Positions 54,102-62,059 of a stretch of DNA of 64,000 nucleotides are shown here, piece by piece; positions within the stretch are counted from its first letter, which is position 1, and each line of letters begins with the position of its first letter. The stretch comes from CAZNPL01 sp964574815. Lineage in GTDB: Bacteria; Planctomycetota; Phycisphaerae; UBA1845. Made by a program: the position numbers and the translations under genes. The notes below the pieces were generated by a model. It saw nothing but the letters and a program-made list of their open reading frames with translations, was not told the origin of the DNA and did no database searches. The stretch covers positions 1-64,000 of the forward strand of contig CAZNPL010000028.1 in the NCBI GenBank assembly GCA_964574815.1, given 5' to 3'.

Positions 54102-54527
54102 ATGCATTCCGATCGGAATCCAAACACTGTCGTGCATCGCCCGTCCCGGGCGGTGTGGTGGGTTATTGCGATCAGCCTGGCCGTCATCGCTGTCTGCATG
54201 GTGACGCGGTCCGGCGATCCGATGCTGCCGTCTGCGTTGGCCCAGGCGACCCGGCAGGCGGGCGCCAGAGGTGTGTTCGCCTTCAGCGGGCAGCTTTCGG
54301 ACAACTCGTATGGGCTGTTCATGGTGGACGTGGACGCCGGCACCATGTGGTGTTACGAGTACATCCAAGGAAAGAAAAAGTTCCGACTGGCCGGAGCGCG
54401 CAGTTGGGTGTTCGACCGCTACCTTGAGAATCAGGACTTCGAAGGCCCCACACCGAGCGAGGTCGAAAAGATGGTCGATCAGCAACGCGAGACCCGCCTC
54501 CGCCAGCGCGGATTGTCCCAACCGTAG
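54102..54527 (+). CDS. Membrane-anchored protein of unknown function
   Basis: A 141-aa protein with one N-terminal membrane segment (VWWVIAISLAVIAVCMV) and an exported mature part (GVFAFSGQLSDNSYGLFMVD, ENQDFEGPTPSEVEKMVDQQ). The mature part is small, basic and helical at the end. The start is uncertain: 54045, 54051 and 54102 are all in frame after the promoter; 54102 gives a tidy signal-anchor. Its stop is nine bases before the next start, so the two are one operon. Family not recognised. Confidence 0.65.
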   Translation: MHSDRNPNTVVHRPSRAVWWVIAISLAVIAVCMVTRSGDPMLPSALAQATRQAGARGVFAFSGQLSDNSYGLFMVDVDAGTMWCYEYIQGKKKFRLAGARSWVFDRYLENQDFEGPTPSEVEKMVDQQRETRLRQRGLSQP

Positions 54528-54536
54528 GAGCAACCA

Positions 54537-55733
54537 ATGGCCAAGATGTTCTACAACCTCGAAGAAGCAATGGCCAAGCTCGGCTGCGACGAGCCGACGT
54601 TGAAGGAGGCTGTTCGCCGAGGCGATCTGAGGGAGTTTCGCGACGGCAATACCTCCAACTACAAGGTCGAGGAAATCGACAAGCTGGCTGCCTCGGGGGA
54701 GCTTTCCGGGGGCAAGTCCGCGGCTCCGTCTGTCGAGCCGGAAAAGAAGCCGGAAAGCCGGGCGAAGGCCGAGAGCGGCGTCAAAGCCGAGCCTGAGAAG
54801 AAGGAGGAAGAGCCCGAGATCGATCTGTCCGGCAGCCTCGGTGAGATCAGCCTCTCCGATTCAGACAACCCGATCCCCGATCTGAGCGCGACCGGTTCCA
54901 TCGGTCTCGGCGATACCGGCGGGATCAATCTCGCCGACGAGGATATCAGCGGCTCCGGTTCCACGGCCGGCGCCGAGGGCGGCAAGGCCTTGAGCGGTTC
55001 CGACCTGCTGGACGCCTCGTCGATCGACCTCGCCGCCACCGGCGACGAGGATATGATCAGCTTCGAGGATGAGGGGCCCGATCAAACCGCAACCGGCAAG
55101 GAAAAGGACGACACGGTGGTCAGCTCGGTCGGTGTGAGTGTCTTCGATGAGGAAGATCTCGATGAGGACGCAGACCCGGCGGCCAAGACGGCCATGAGCG
55201 CAACGTCCGGCGGGACGGGGCTCGAGGGCGTGGGTAGCGGGTCAGGGCTGCTGGATTTGACCCGGGAGAAGGACGACACCTCGCTGGGCGCCGAATTGCT
55301 GGACGAGATTTACCCGGGCGACGAATCCGGGACCGGCACGGTCGAGATGGGCGAGTCGACCCGGGCCGGGCTGGAGGAGGCCGCTCCGCCCAAAGCGCCC
55401 GACGCCGACACTGACGAACAGGAGGCCGTCGCGTTGGAGGAGGCGGAGCCGGAAGCAGAGGCAGAGGAGAAGAGCAAGGCACCGGCCGCCGCCGCAGTTG
55501 CCGCCCCCAGGGGCGATCTGTTCGCCGCCGGCGCTTCCGGCCTCGTCGCGGTGGCCATCCTTGTCATGTGCTTCTCCGGCCTGGCGATCGCATCGATGAT
55601 TCGCGGCGTCTGGCCCTCGATTCTTGATTTCGTCTATGGTAAGCTCTGGATGTTCGGCGTTGGCGCGGTGGTTGTCGCCGGCGCGGCCATGGGGCTTGGC
55701 GTCTTTCTCGGAAGGCGATCCCAGTCATCGTGA
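54537..55733 (+). CDS. HTH protein with long acidic region and two membrane helices
   Basis: A 398-aa protein. Residues 1-55 resemble a MerR/excisionase-type helix-turn-helix (MFYNLEEAMAKLGCDEPTLK, then GDLREFRDGNTSNYKVEEID). Residues 60-310 are disordered, acidic and serine/glycine-rich with several phospho-acceptor-like SLGEISLSDSD stretches. Residues 335-398 hold two hydrophobic helices (GASGLVAVAILVMCFSGLAI, VGAVVVAGAAMGLGVFLG). The layout suggests a membrane-tethered DNA-binding or scaffold protein. It overlaps in function with the co-operonic small membrane protein; neither function is known. Confidence 0.75.
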   Translation: MAKMFYNLEEAMAKLGCDEPTLKEAVRRGDLREFRDGNTSNYKVEEIDKLAASGELSGGKSAAPSVEPEKKPESRAKAESGVKAEPEKKEEEPEIDLSGSLGEISLSDSDNPIPDLSATGSIGLGDTGGINLADEDISGSGSTAGAEGGKALSGSDLLDASSIDLAATGDEDMISFEDEGPDQTATGKEKDDTVVSSVGVSVFDEEDLDEDADPAAKTAMSATSGGTGLEGVGSGSGLLDLTREKDDTSLGAELLDEIYPGDESGTGTVEMGESTRAGLEEAAPPKAPDADTDEQEAVALEEAEPEAEAEEKSKAPAAAAVAAPRGDLFAAGASGLVAVAILVMCFSGLAIASMIRGVWPSILDFVYGKLWMFGVGAVVVAGAAMGLGVFLGRRSQSS

Positions 55734-55979
55734 CTGCAATACCGGCGCGCTCTGATCCGAGCCGCGATCCCGGCGCATCTGGAGAGCGGGCGCGTCCGAA
55801 CGTGCCGTTGCCCTCAAGCCATGCGTTCACGTGTGCCACTGCTCTCGAGCGGTGGACCGATGCGGCGAAGACAACCACCGGCGTAGCCTGAGAGCGTTGG
55901 CACGTGGCAACGACGGTTCTTGGCGCTCCGACGTTGCCAGGACATCCCTGGAGTCGGTCATTAGTCAAGAAGGAGGGTC

Positions 55980-56852
55980 ATGATGGCTTCACGCCGCTGG
56001 TCCGTTGCTGGTGTGTTCTGTTTCGTTTCCGTGATGCTGTCCGGCTGCGCCTCCCTGGAAGAGCTGCGCCAGGCGCAAATGGACAACCGGAACCTGTCGG
56101 CCGAGAAGGCTCAACTCGAGCAGGAACTCTACGATCTTCGGACGGCCAATCGAAATCTGCGCAGCCGAACGAACTCACTCGAGGATCAGGTCGCCGCCAA
56201 AGAGCAATTGGTCCGCAATCTTCAGAGCGAGAACGACACGCTCGAGGAGAGTTTCCGGCAGGCCCAGTCGCTGGCCGAGAAGATCGCCGATCGCCCCCTC
56301 GATGATCCGCTCTTGATCGCTCGAGCCCTTCCCGGCGAGCTGGACTCGGCCTTGCAGCAGTTGGCCGCCCAGTTTCCGCAATCCGTCAGCTACGATCCGC
56401 AAAACGGCGCAGTGAAATGGACTTCCGATCTGCTCTTCGCAACCGGAAGCGATGTTGTGAAGGATACGGCGAAGGACTCGTTGCGCCAGTTCAGCGAGAT
56501 CATGAAATCGCCGGCGGGTCAGGGTTTCGACGTTCTGGTGGCCGGGCACACCGACAATGTCCGCATCGCCAAACCCGCCACGCGTGAGAAGCATCCGACG
56601 AACTGGCACCTTTCGGTCCACCGGGCGATCTCGGTGGGCAACGTGCTTCGCGGGGACGGCGTCGCCCCCACGCGGATCGCGGTCATGGGATTCGGTGAAT
56701 ACCGACCGATCGCCCCGAACGACAGCGCCGCCGACCGGGCCCGCAACCGGCGGGTGGAGATTTTCATCGTGCCTTCGGGGGCGTTCAGCGCCGGGGCACA
56801 GACCTCGGCGCTGTCCTTCACGGGGCAAACGCCGGCGGACCCGACGAAATAA
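55980..56852 (+). CDS. OmpA-family lipoprotein
   Basis: A 290-aa outer-membrane lipoprotein that tethers the envelope to peptidoglycan. Signal ends in LSGC (C22); a coiled coil (about 30-105, EKAQLEQELYDLRTANRNLR) precedes an OmpA-like domain (about 150-270) with VKWTSDLLFATGSDVV, AGHTDNVRIAKPA and NRRVEIFI. Strong AAGGAGGG ribosome site; ATG 55980, with an alternative ATG at 55983. It is followed by a large palindrome rather than another gene. The Pal/MotB-like D and R residues that bind diaminopimelate (HTDN, NRRVE) are in place. Confidence 0.92.
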   Translation: MMASRRWSVAGVFCFVSVMLSGCASLEELRQAQMDNRNLSAEKAQLEQELYDLRTANRNLRSRTNSLEDQVAAKEQLVRNLQSENDTLEESFRQAQSLAEKIADRPLDDPLLIARALPGELDSALQQLAAQFPQSVSYDPQNGAVKWTSDLLFATGSDVVKDTAKDSLRQFSEIMKSPAGQGFDVLVAGHTDNVRIAKPATREKHPTNWHLSVHRAISVGNVLRGDGVAPTRIAVMGFGEYRPIAPNDSAADRARNRRVEIFIVPSGAFSAGAQTSALSFTGQTPADPTK

Positions 56853-56868
56853 CTCGCGCCGCCGCACG

Positions 56869-56909
56869 GGCAACGGGGGTCTTACCCAGCGGGTAAGACC
56901 CCCGTTGCC
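56869..56909. repeat. Perfect 19-bp palindrome (3-base loop)
   Basis: GGCAACGGGGGTCTTACCC AGC, then its perfect complement. It may end OmpA transcription although no T-run follows. The 14-base terminus TTGCCCATGGCACC of the 29.4-kb element recurs at 56960-56973. Confidence 0.85.
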
Positions 56910-57107
56910 GATGGCACCCGTTACGGAACATCAAGCACGTACGTGGGTGAGACTTCTGTTTGCCCATGGCACCTGATTGACGTGCTCGACGGTTGCAGCG
57001 ATCCAGGTCGGTTCGTTTGGTGCGCCGCCAGCGCCCATTGCATAGCCTGGCCGGCCGCTTTATGCTGCTGCCTGTCTGAGAGTCAGTGCCGATGCGGGGA
57101 ACGCTTC

Positions 57108-57518
57108 ATGCCATCGAATGACGCATCAAGGAACAGTCTCGGCAAGGTGCTGATCGTGGACGACAATCAGCAGAACCTGGAACTGCTGGAGGTCTACCTG
57201 GAAAGCATGCCGGAAGTGACGGTGCAGACCGCCGCCGACGGCGTCGAGGCCATGGGCATCCTGGCCAAGGATCCTCCCGATCTCGTTCTGCTGGACATCA
57301 TGATGCCGCGCATGAGCGGATTCGAAGTCTGCCGCCAGATCAAGAGCAATCCGAAGACCCGCGACATCCTGGTGGTCATGGTGACCGCGTTGAATGAGAC
57401 CGGCGACATCGAGCGGGCCACCGAATGCGGCGCCGACGACTACCTCAGCAAGCCGATCGATCGAAAGGCGTTGATCAATCTCGTCAAGACGCTCCTTTCC
57501 GGTCGGCCGGCAAGTTGA
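57108..57518 (+). CDS. Single-domain response regulator
   Basis: A 136-aa receiver domain without an output domain: acidic pair LIVDDNQQN, phospho-acceptor aspartate in LVLLDIMMPRMSG, VMVTALNE and the lysine of DYLSKPIDRKAL. The chosen ATG begins MPSNDASRN; the open frame further upstream runs through repeats. No histidine kinase is adjacent, so its partner lies elsewhere. It may act in chemotaxis-like or sigma-factor phosphorelays. Confidence 0.93.
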   Translation: MPSNDASRNSLGKVLIVDDNQQNLELLEVYLESMPEVTVQTAADGVEAMGILAKDPPDLVLLDIMMPRMSGFEVCRQIKSNPKTRDILVVMVTALNETGDIERATECGADDYLSKPIDRKALINLVKTLLSGRPAS

Positions 57519-57553
57519 CCGCCCGACGCCTCTCGGACACGTCGTCGACCGGA

Positions 57554-58621
57554 TCAGCCTGCGATCAGGAGCATCTCCCTGGATTCCCGATTCGTCGAGA
57601 GGGCGTACTGATACCGGCGATATTGAATCACACGGACTTTCCCTTTGTAGCGTTGCAGCCACGCGGCCAGTTGGTCGATCGACGGGGTGCCGTCACTTCG
57701 ATAGGAGACGACCAGAATCGAGTCGGCGAATCGGGCGAAGAGCCGATCGTAGAGGTCGGCGAGTTGTGAGGGCGAGGTCCACGGATCATTGATCGGCCGG
57801 AGTCGGCGGTGCTTCGATTCGGTGTCGATCATGCTCGCCCAGCGGCGATATCGCACCAGTCCCTCGAGGAAGTGATAGAAGTTGCGATAAGGGACCGCCA
57901 CGCCGCGGCGATTCAGATAGGGTGTGTCGATGTAGACCAGATCGTAATTTCCTTCGACGGCGAGGGCGTCGCGATTGATCGCGCGGCAAGGACGGCCCGT
58001 CGCGAAAACGGCCCGATTCGCTTCCTCGGCGAACCGCCGGAAGTGATCCTCGAAGGGACGTTCCCAGGTCGTTTTGTTTCCGAAGGAGCGCGGGACTTCG
58101 GCGTGCCGCATGTACAGGTTACGCCGGTGGAACAGGTTGTACGGCCGCTTGGCCAGCGCCGATTGAAAGAGGGCGTAATAGGCCATCGCGCGGGCGTGGC
58201 GGTTTCGCATTCGCCGAACATTCTGCGTCACCACGTCGAGCCAGCGGTTCTCACTATCGGTAAAGTAAATCCCGCCGAAGCAGCGCTCGATGACGTCGTC
58301 GTAAGTGTGACCCGGCTCCGGTTGCAGCAGGGGATCGATGCACTGCTCGGATAGGTGTGTGTGGTCATTCTCGATCAGCGCCATGCCGATCCAGTAGTTG
58401 AATCGGAGCAGATCGTTGTACGTGACGGTCTTGCCGGTTCGTTTGAATTCGTAGGCCACCGACCCGGTGCCGCCGAACGCGTCCAGGACGGAGTCGAATT
58501 CGAGTTCGGCGGTCTGAGAGACGATCCAGCCGGCCAGTTTTCGCTTGCTGCCCTGGAAGCGGGTCCGCGGCATGCGCGGCTCGCAAGCGGCAGGCGGCAC
58601 AGGTGCTCGCTTCTGTCCCAT
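57554..58621 (-). CDS. Orphan D12-class DNA adenine methyltransferase
   Basis: A 355-aa N6-adenine methyltransferase. Motifs: RFQGSKRKL near the N terminus, SAM motif DAFGGTGSVAYEF, and the catalytic motif IV as DTPY in LVYIDTPYLNRRG instead of the common DPPY; a YHFLEGLVRY segment follows. Motif order (FxG then D-P-P-Y) places it in the alpha group with Dam. No restriction enzyme is next to it, so it is probably a solitary methylase or a remnant of a restriction system. It is convergent with the response regulator. Confidence 0.85.
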   Translation of the reverse strand: MGQKRAPVPPAACEPRMPRTRFQGSKRKLAGWIVSQTAELEFDSVLDAFGGTGSVAYEFKRTGKTVTYNDLLRFNYWIGMALIENDHTHLSEQCIDPLLQPEPGHTYDDVIERCFGGIYFTDSENRWLDVVTQNVRRMRNRHARAMAYYALFQSALAKRPYNLFHRRNLYMRHAEVPRSFGNKTTWERPFEDHFRRFAEEANRAVFATGRPCRAINRDALAVEGNYDLVYIDTPYLNRRGVAVPYRNFYHFLEGLVRYRRWASMIDTESKHRRLRPINDPWTSPSQLADLYDRLFARFADSILVVSYRSDGTPSIDQLAAWLQRYKGKVRVIQYRRYQYALSTNRESREMLLIAG

Positions 58622-58827
58622 GAGAGAAACCGCCCTCCGCTCAAACCGACACTGTGTCTCGCCCGGTAATCACCGCAACCGGCCGGCAGTTTATCGGGCG
58701 CCGCCTCGACCTCAACCGCCGATTTGCAGCGAGGGGCGTCGCGACAGAATCGCGCCCGCGGGTGGTTGATTTTCGGGAGATTCGCGTCCATGATCCACGG
58801 GTACCCCGACACGTACGGGGGGACGCC

Positions 58828-58899
58828 GCCGACGTAGCTCAACGGTAGAGCACAGCTTTCGTAAAGCTGAGGTTGTGGGTTCGAATCTCACCGTCGGCT
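58828..58899 (+). tRNA. tRNA-Thr (CGT)
   Basis: A 72-nt cloverleaf: acceptor GCCGACG/CGTCGGC, anticodon stem CAGCT/AGCTG around TTCGTAA (anticodon CGT), TTCGAAT T loop. A TTTTT follows directly and could serve as terminator. Confidence 0.95.
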
Positions 58900-58927
58900 T
58901 TTTGATGCCTGCCGCGGCGGAAGCACC

Positions 58928-59626
58928 TCAATGGGCCATTTCAGGGACTTTCTCGCCCCGCTTGACCCGCGCCACGAGTCGGTCGGCCAGCCGGGTCGGC
59001 TCCGGGAGGCGGTAGCCGTTGCCGCACCGCAGGACGAGCCGGACGCACTGGTCGAGGCTCATCCGGTGGCCGACGCTGACGTAAACCGGCCTGACCCCGT
59101 CTCGCGTTCGGAGAACTGTTCCGATCCGCTCGCCATCGTGTCGCAGAGGTCGGCGGCATCCGCGACGGTCGCCCGGCTCCCGATGTTCTCCGATCAGCCG
59201 ACTCTTGCCGCAGCCGGCCGCAGGTAGATCGATGAGCACCCCCATGTGCGATGCCAAACCGAACCGCCGCGGATGAGCGAATCCCTGCCCGTCGAAGAGG
59301 AAAGCATCAGGTGTCCGATCGAGGCGGCGGATTGCTGCCAGCAGTGCGGGGGCCTCGCGAAACGTCAGCAGGCCAGGTACATAGGGGAACTGCAACTCTT
59401 CGATCGCCACGCGCGATTCGATCGCCCGGCGTTCTCGGACGTCCCATATCACGACGCCGGCGATGCAATGACGGCCGTCCGCCGAAAAGGCAGCGTCCGC
59501 ACCGGCGACGAGGTTCAAGTCGACGTCGGAAGCCTCACAGGACACACGTGACGCGAGACGTTTCTGAACAGCGATGGCCTCGGCGGGCGAGATGTTCCAG
59601 CGATGAGGAATCGGCCCGAGACGCAT
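58928..59626 (-). CDS. nfi: Endonuclease V
   Basis: DNA repair endonuclease that nicks 3' to deoxyinosine; 232 aa from the chosen ATG. Motifs: GADAAFS (catalytic Asp), FPYVPGLLTFREAPAL (the PYIP wedge as PYVP, plus Glu), FDGQGFAHPRRFGLASHMGV and GCGKSRLIGEH. ATG 59626 (MRLGPIPHRW) is preferred to the frame start at 59665. It follows tRNA-Thr tail to tail. No partner is apparent. Confidence 0.92.
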   Translation of the reverse strand: MRLGPIPHRWNISPAEAIAVQKRLASRVSCEASDVDLNLVAGADAAFSADGRHCIAGVVIWDVRERRAIESRVAIEELQFPYVPGLLTFREAPALLAAIRRLDRTPDAFLFDGQGFAHPRRFGLASHMGVLIDLPAAGCGKSRLIGEHREPGDRRGCRRPLRHDGERIGTVLRTRDGVRPVYVSVGHRMSLDQCVRLVLRCGNGYRLPEPTRLADRLVARVKRGEKVPEMAH

Positions 59627-59685
59627 GGTCAGCGCCGCCTCGATGGGCGGCCGGGTGCATTTCACTTTATGTTAAAACCGTGGCG

Positions 59686-60681
59686 TCAGGGGACGAGGAA
59701 GGCGTCACCGGGCGATCGTTGGACTTCGGTCCCCCGGTAGACGCGCAGCGTGCCCGCCTGCCAGATGTTGTCGCCGTCCGCACCGTACTTGGGCGACTGG
59801 GACCAGTCAACGCGCCCGTCCAGTCGAAGGACGTTCTGCCCGCGCATGCGCCCGTGGTTCGGAGAGGGCGATTCGGGGTTGACGCGGTGGAAGCGTCCGT
59901 CGGCGAAGAGCGGGTTTGCGTCGGCCATGTACGCCAGATCGGGGTGGTCGGTGAGTCGCGGCGTCGGGCCGGCCATGTTCAGCGCGTGGTACGCGCAGTT
60001 TCGGGGGTCGGGGAAGTCCGACAAGGCGTGTGGATTCTCGACCCTCATCACCCGGGCGCCCTTGCAGGAGGGACAGACGAACATCTTCGGGCTGTCCACG
60101 TATCCGAATCGCAGCAACAAGAAGGGGTTTCGTCGATTGGGTGTGTAGGGACCGCCGCCGTCGCTGACGCGCAGCCACCGTCCGCCCGAGACAGTCCCGA
60201 CCCGGGGCAGGACACCGTCGTGATCTGCGCCGTACGCTCCGACGGCCCAGCCGATCGACGCCAGGTTGTTGGCGCACGCCACCCGTCGGGCCTCGCCCCG
60301 GACACGCATGAGACTCGGAATGAGGATCATTCCGAAGATTGCGATGACTGCCGCGACGGCCACCACGTCCTTCAGCGCGAAGGGAAGACGGTGAATCAAT
60401 CCGCGATCGAAGCCGTGGACCGTGCCCACCTGGGGGACGGCGGTATGCCCGGACTCTCGAGTTGCGATCTTCGAGATGATTCGATCGGCGAGGTTGCGCG
60501 GCGGGTTCGTAACGGTCCACGAGTCGAGCGGCTCCAGAGCCCGTTGCAGTCGGTGGTAGCGAGCCGCCAGTTCCGGGTCGGTGCGCAGCGCTTCGGCAAG
60601 CCTCGCCCGCTCGGTCGGCGAAAGCTGATCGAGGTGGTCGTCAAGCAACCAGTCGTCTCGTCGTTCCGCCTCGCCGCTCAT
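59686..60681 (-). CDS. Anti-sigma factor fused to a pilin-like extracytoplasmic domain
   Basis: A 331-aa single-pass protein. Residues 1-75: helical cytosolic part (LLDDHLDQLSPTERARLAEA) with an anti-sigma layout but no zinc motif. Residues about 104-126: membrane helix (DVVAVAAVIAIFGMILIPSL). It continues MRVRGEARRVACANNLASIG, exactly the post-helix sequence of DUF1559-type pilins, and ends with PNHGRMRGQNVLRLDGRVDW, the H-x-x-x-x-DG-like end of that family. So the outside resembles a pilin. The gene starts 36 bases after the ECF sigma stop and is in its operon; it presumably binds that sigma. Confidence 0.85.
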   Translation of the reverse strand: MSGEAERRDDWLLDDHLDQLSPTERARLAEALRTDPELAARYHRLQRALEPLDSWTVTNPPRNLADRIISKIATRESGHTAVPQVGTVHGFDRGLIHRLPFALKDVVAVAAVIAIFGMILIPSLMRVRGEARRVACANNLASIGWAVGAYGADHDGVLPRVGTVSGGRWLRVSDGGGPYTPNRRNPFLLLRFGYVDSPKMFVCPSCKGARVMRVENPHALSDFPDPRNCAYHALNMAGPTPRLTDHPDLAYMADANPLFADGRFHRVNPESPSPNHGRMRGQNVLRLDGRVDWSQSPKYGADGDNIWQAGTLRVYRGTEVQRSPGDAFLVP

Positions 60682-60717
60682 CTGTCCTGGTCCTGAATAC
60701 CGAATGCTGCTGCCGAT

Positions 60718-61311
60718 CTAGTCACTGGATTCCTCCAGCGCGGCCTGATAGGCCTGGCCGAAGTGGGCCACGGCCGCGTGCAGCCGGCTTTTGACCGTGC
60801 CAAGCGGGACGTCCAGGATCTCCGCGAGCTCCCGATAGCGGAAACGATGGTAGTAGGACAAAACGATGATCTCGCGGAGATGGGAGGGCATGCCGTCCAC
60901 GATGCGTCTGACGAGACGCCGCTGCTCGTCGATTGCGAGCGTATCTTCGGGCATCTCGTTTTCCGAGGCGAGCAGATCGGCCAGCGCCCCGGGTCCCAGG
61001 CTCTCATCCGTCTGCGCATCCAGTGACATCTCCGTATGACGTGCCCGTTTCCGAAGCCAGTCCCTGGCCTTGTTCGCTGCGATGGTGAACAGCCAATTCC
61101 GAAAACGGCGTTTCGGATCAAAGCTCGCCGCCGCCAGGTACGCCTGCAGAAACGAATCCTGCACGACGTCCTCCGCCGCCACCGAATTGCTGGTGTAGCG
61201 GAGCACGAACCGATAAAGTTCACCAGCATGCCGGCGCACCAGCAACTCGAAGGCGTCCGAACGTCCTTGGACGACCTCGGCGAGGAGCTGCTCGTCGGTT
61301 GGCGTCTTCAC
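60718..61311 (-). CDS. ECF sigma factor
   Basis: A 197-aa sigma-70 family ECF factor. Region 2: LLVRRHAGELYRFVLRYTSN and EDVVQDSFLQAYLAAASFDP, with RNWLFTIAANKARDWLRKR. Region 4: MPSHLREIIVLSYYHRFRYR and LAEILDVPLGTVKSRLHAAV. An acidic linker lies between. It is the first gene of the operon with the anti-sigma. Transcription is divergent from the L,D-transpeptidase gene 70 bases away, which may be a target. Confidence 0.93.
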   Translation of the reverse strand: MKTPTDEQLLAEVVQGRSDAFELLVRRHAGELYRFVLRYTSNSVAAEDVVQDSFLQAYLAAASFDPKRRFRNWLFTIAANKARDWLRKRARHTEMSLDAQTDESLGPGALADLLASENEMPEDTLAIDEQRRLVRRIVDGMPSHLREIIVLSYYHRFRYRELAEILDVPLGTVKSRLHAAVAHFGQAYQAALEESSD

Positions 61312-61381
61312 CGCTCCCTTGTATCTTTACGCTGTGGTCGGCCGAAGGTTCGGTCGGCCAGGGCATTTGCGAGGACCAAAA

Positions 61382-62029
61382 GTGATTGGCCCACGCCTTC
61401 AAGGATATCTGCTGACTGTGCTTCCGAAGGCGCGATTCTCCAGACGGGCTTTCTGCACCTCCGTCGTGGCTACCATCATTATAGGCACAGGAACCGCGAT
61501 TTGGGGTGCAGGGTACCTGGGGTCGGCCGGCCGGTCGAGCGAGACCGCCGAACCGCTGGTGGTTGATGAACCGCGCGTTGTGATCGTAAAATCGTCATCA
61601 CAACTTTATCTGTTCGACGGTGACAACCTCGTTAGGCGGTACGCCATCAAACTTGGCCCCGCGCCCGTGGGGCCCAAGGGCCGCGCCGGCGATGGTCGAA
61701 CGCCCGAAGGCCGGTTTTTGGTGTGCACCAAGCGAGCCGACAGTCCCTTTCATCGATTTCTCGGCATCAACTATCCGGATCCTGCAACGGCCGAAAGAGG
61801 CCTCCGGGAGGGCCGGATCAGCATTGGGGAAGCTCAGGCTATTCGCGAGGCGCATGACGAGGGGGGACGCTGCCCGTCCTGGAGGACGGCGCTGGGGGGA
61901 GGGATCGGGCTTCATGGGGCGGCTGAGCGTCTTGAGCAGACGGCTGGCTGCGTCGCACTGCGTGACGAACACATCGATGAGTTGTTCAATGTCCTCAGGG
62001 TCGGCGATGAAATCGAGATCCTTCCATAG
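61382..62029 (+). CDS. L,D-transpeptidase (YkuD domain)
   Basis: About 215 aa, exported. N-terminal membrane segment (FCTSVVATIIIGTGTAIWGA); YkuD domain from about residue 68 (VVIVKSSSQLYLFDGDNLV) with the catalytic pattern GIGLHGAAERLEQTAGCVAL (His and Cys). It makes 3-3 peptidoglycan cross-links or anchors lipoproteins. The start is uncertain: GTG 61382 is used, with TTG 61319 also open. The sigma-54 activator gene follows 30 bases later on the same strand. Confidence 0.85.
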   Translation: MIGPRLQGYLLTVLPKARFSRRAFCTSVVATIIIGTGTAIWGAGYLGSAGRSSETAEPLVVDEPRVVIVKSSSQLYLFDGDNLVRRYAIKLGPAPVGPKGRAGDGRTPEGRFLVCTKRADSPFHRFLGINYPDPATAERGLREGRISIGEAQAIREAHDEGGRCPSWRTALGGGIGLHGAAERLEQTAGCVALRDEHIDELFNVLRVGDEIEILP

Positions 62030-62059
62030 TCAGGATATTGTCCGGGAAGGAGGTCGGGC

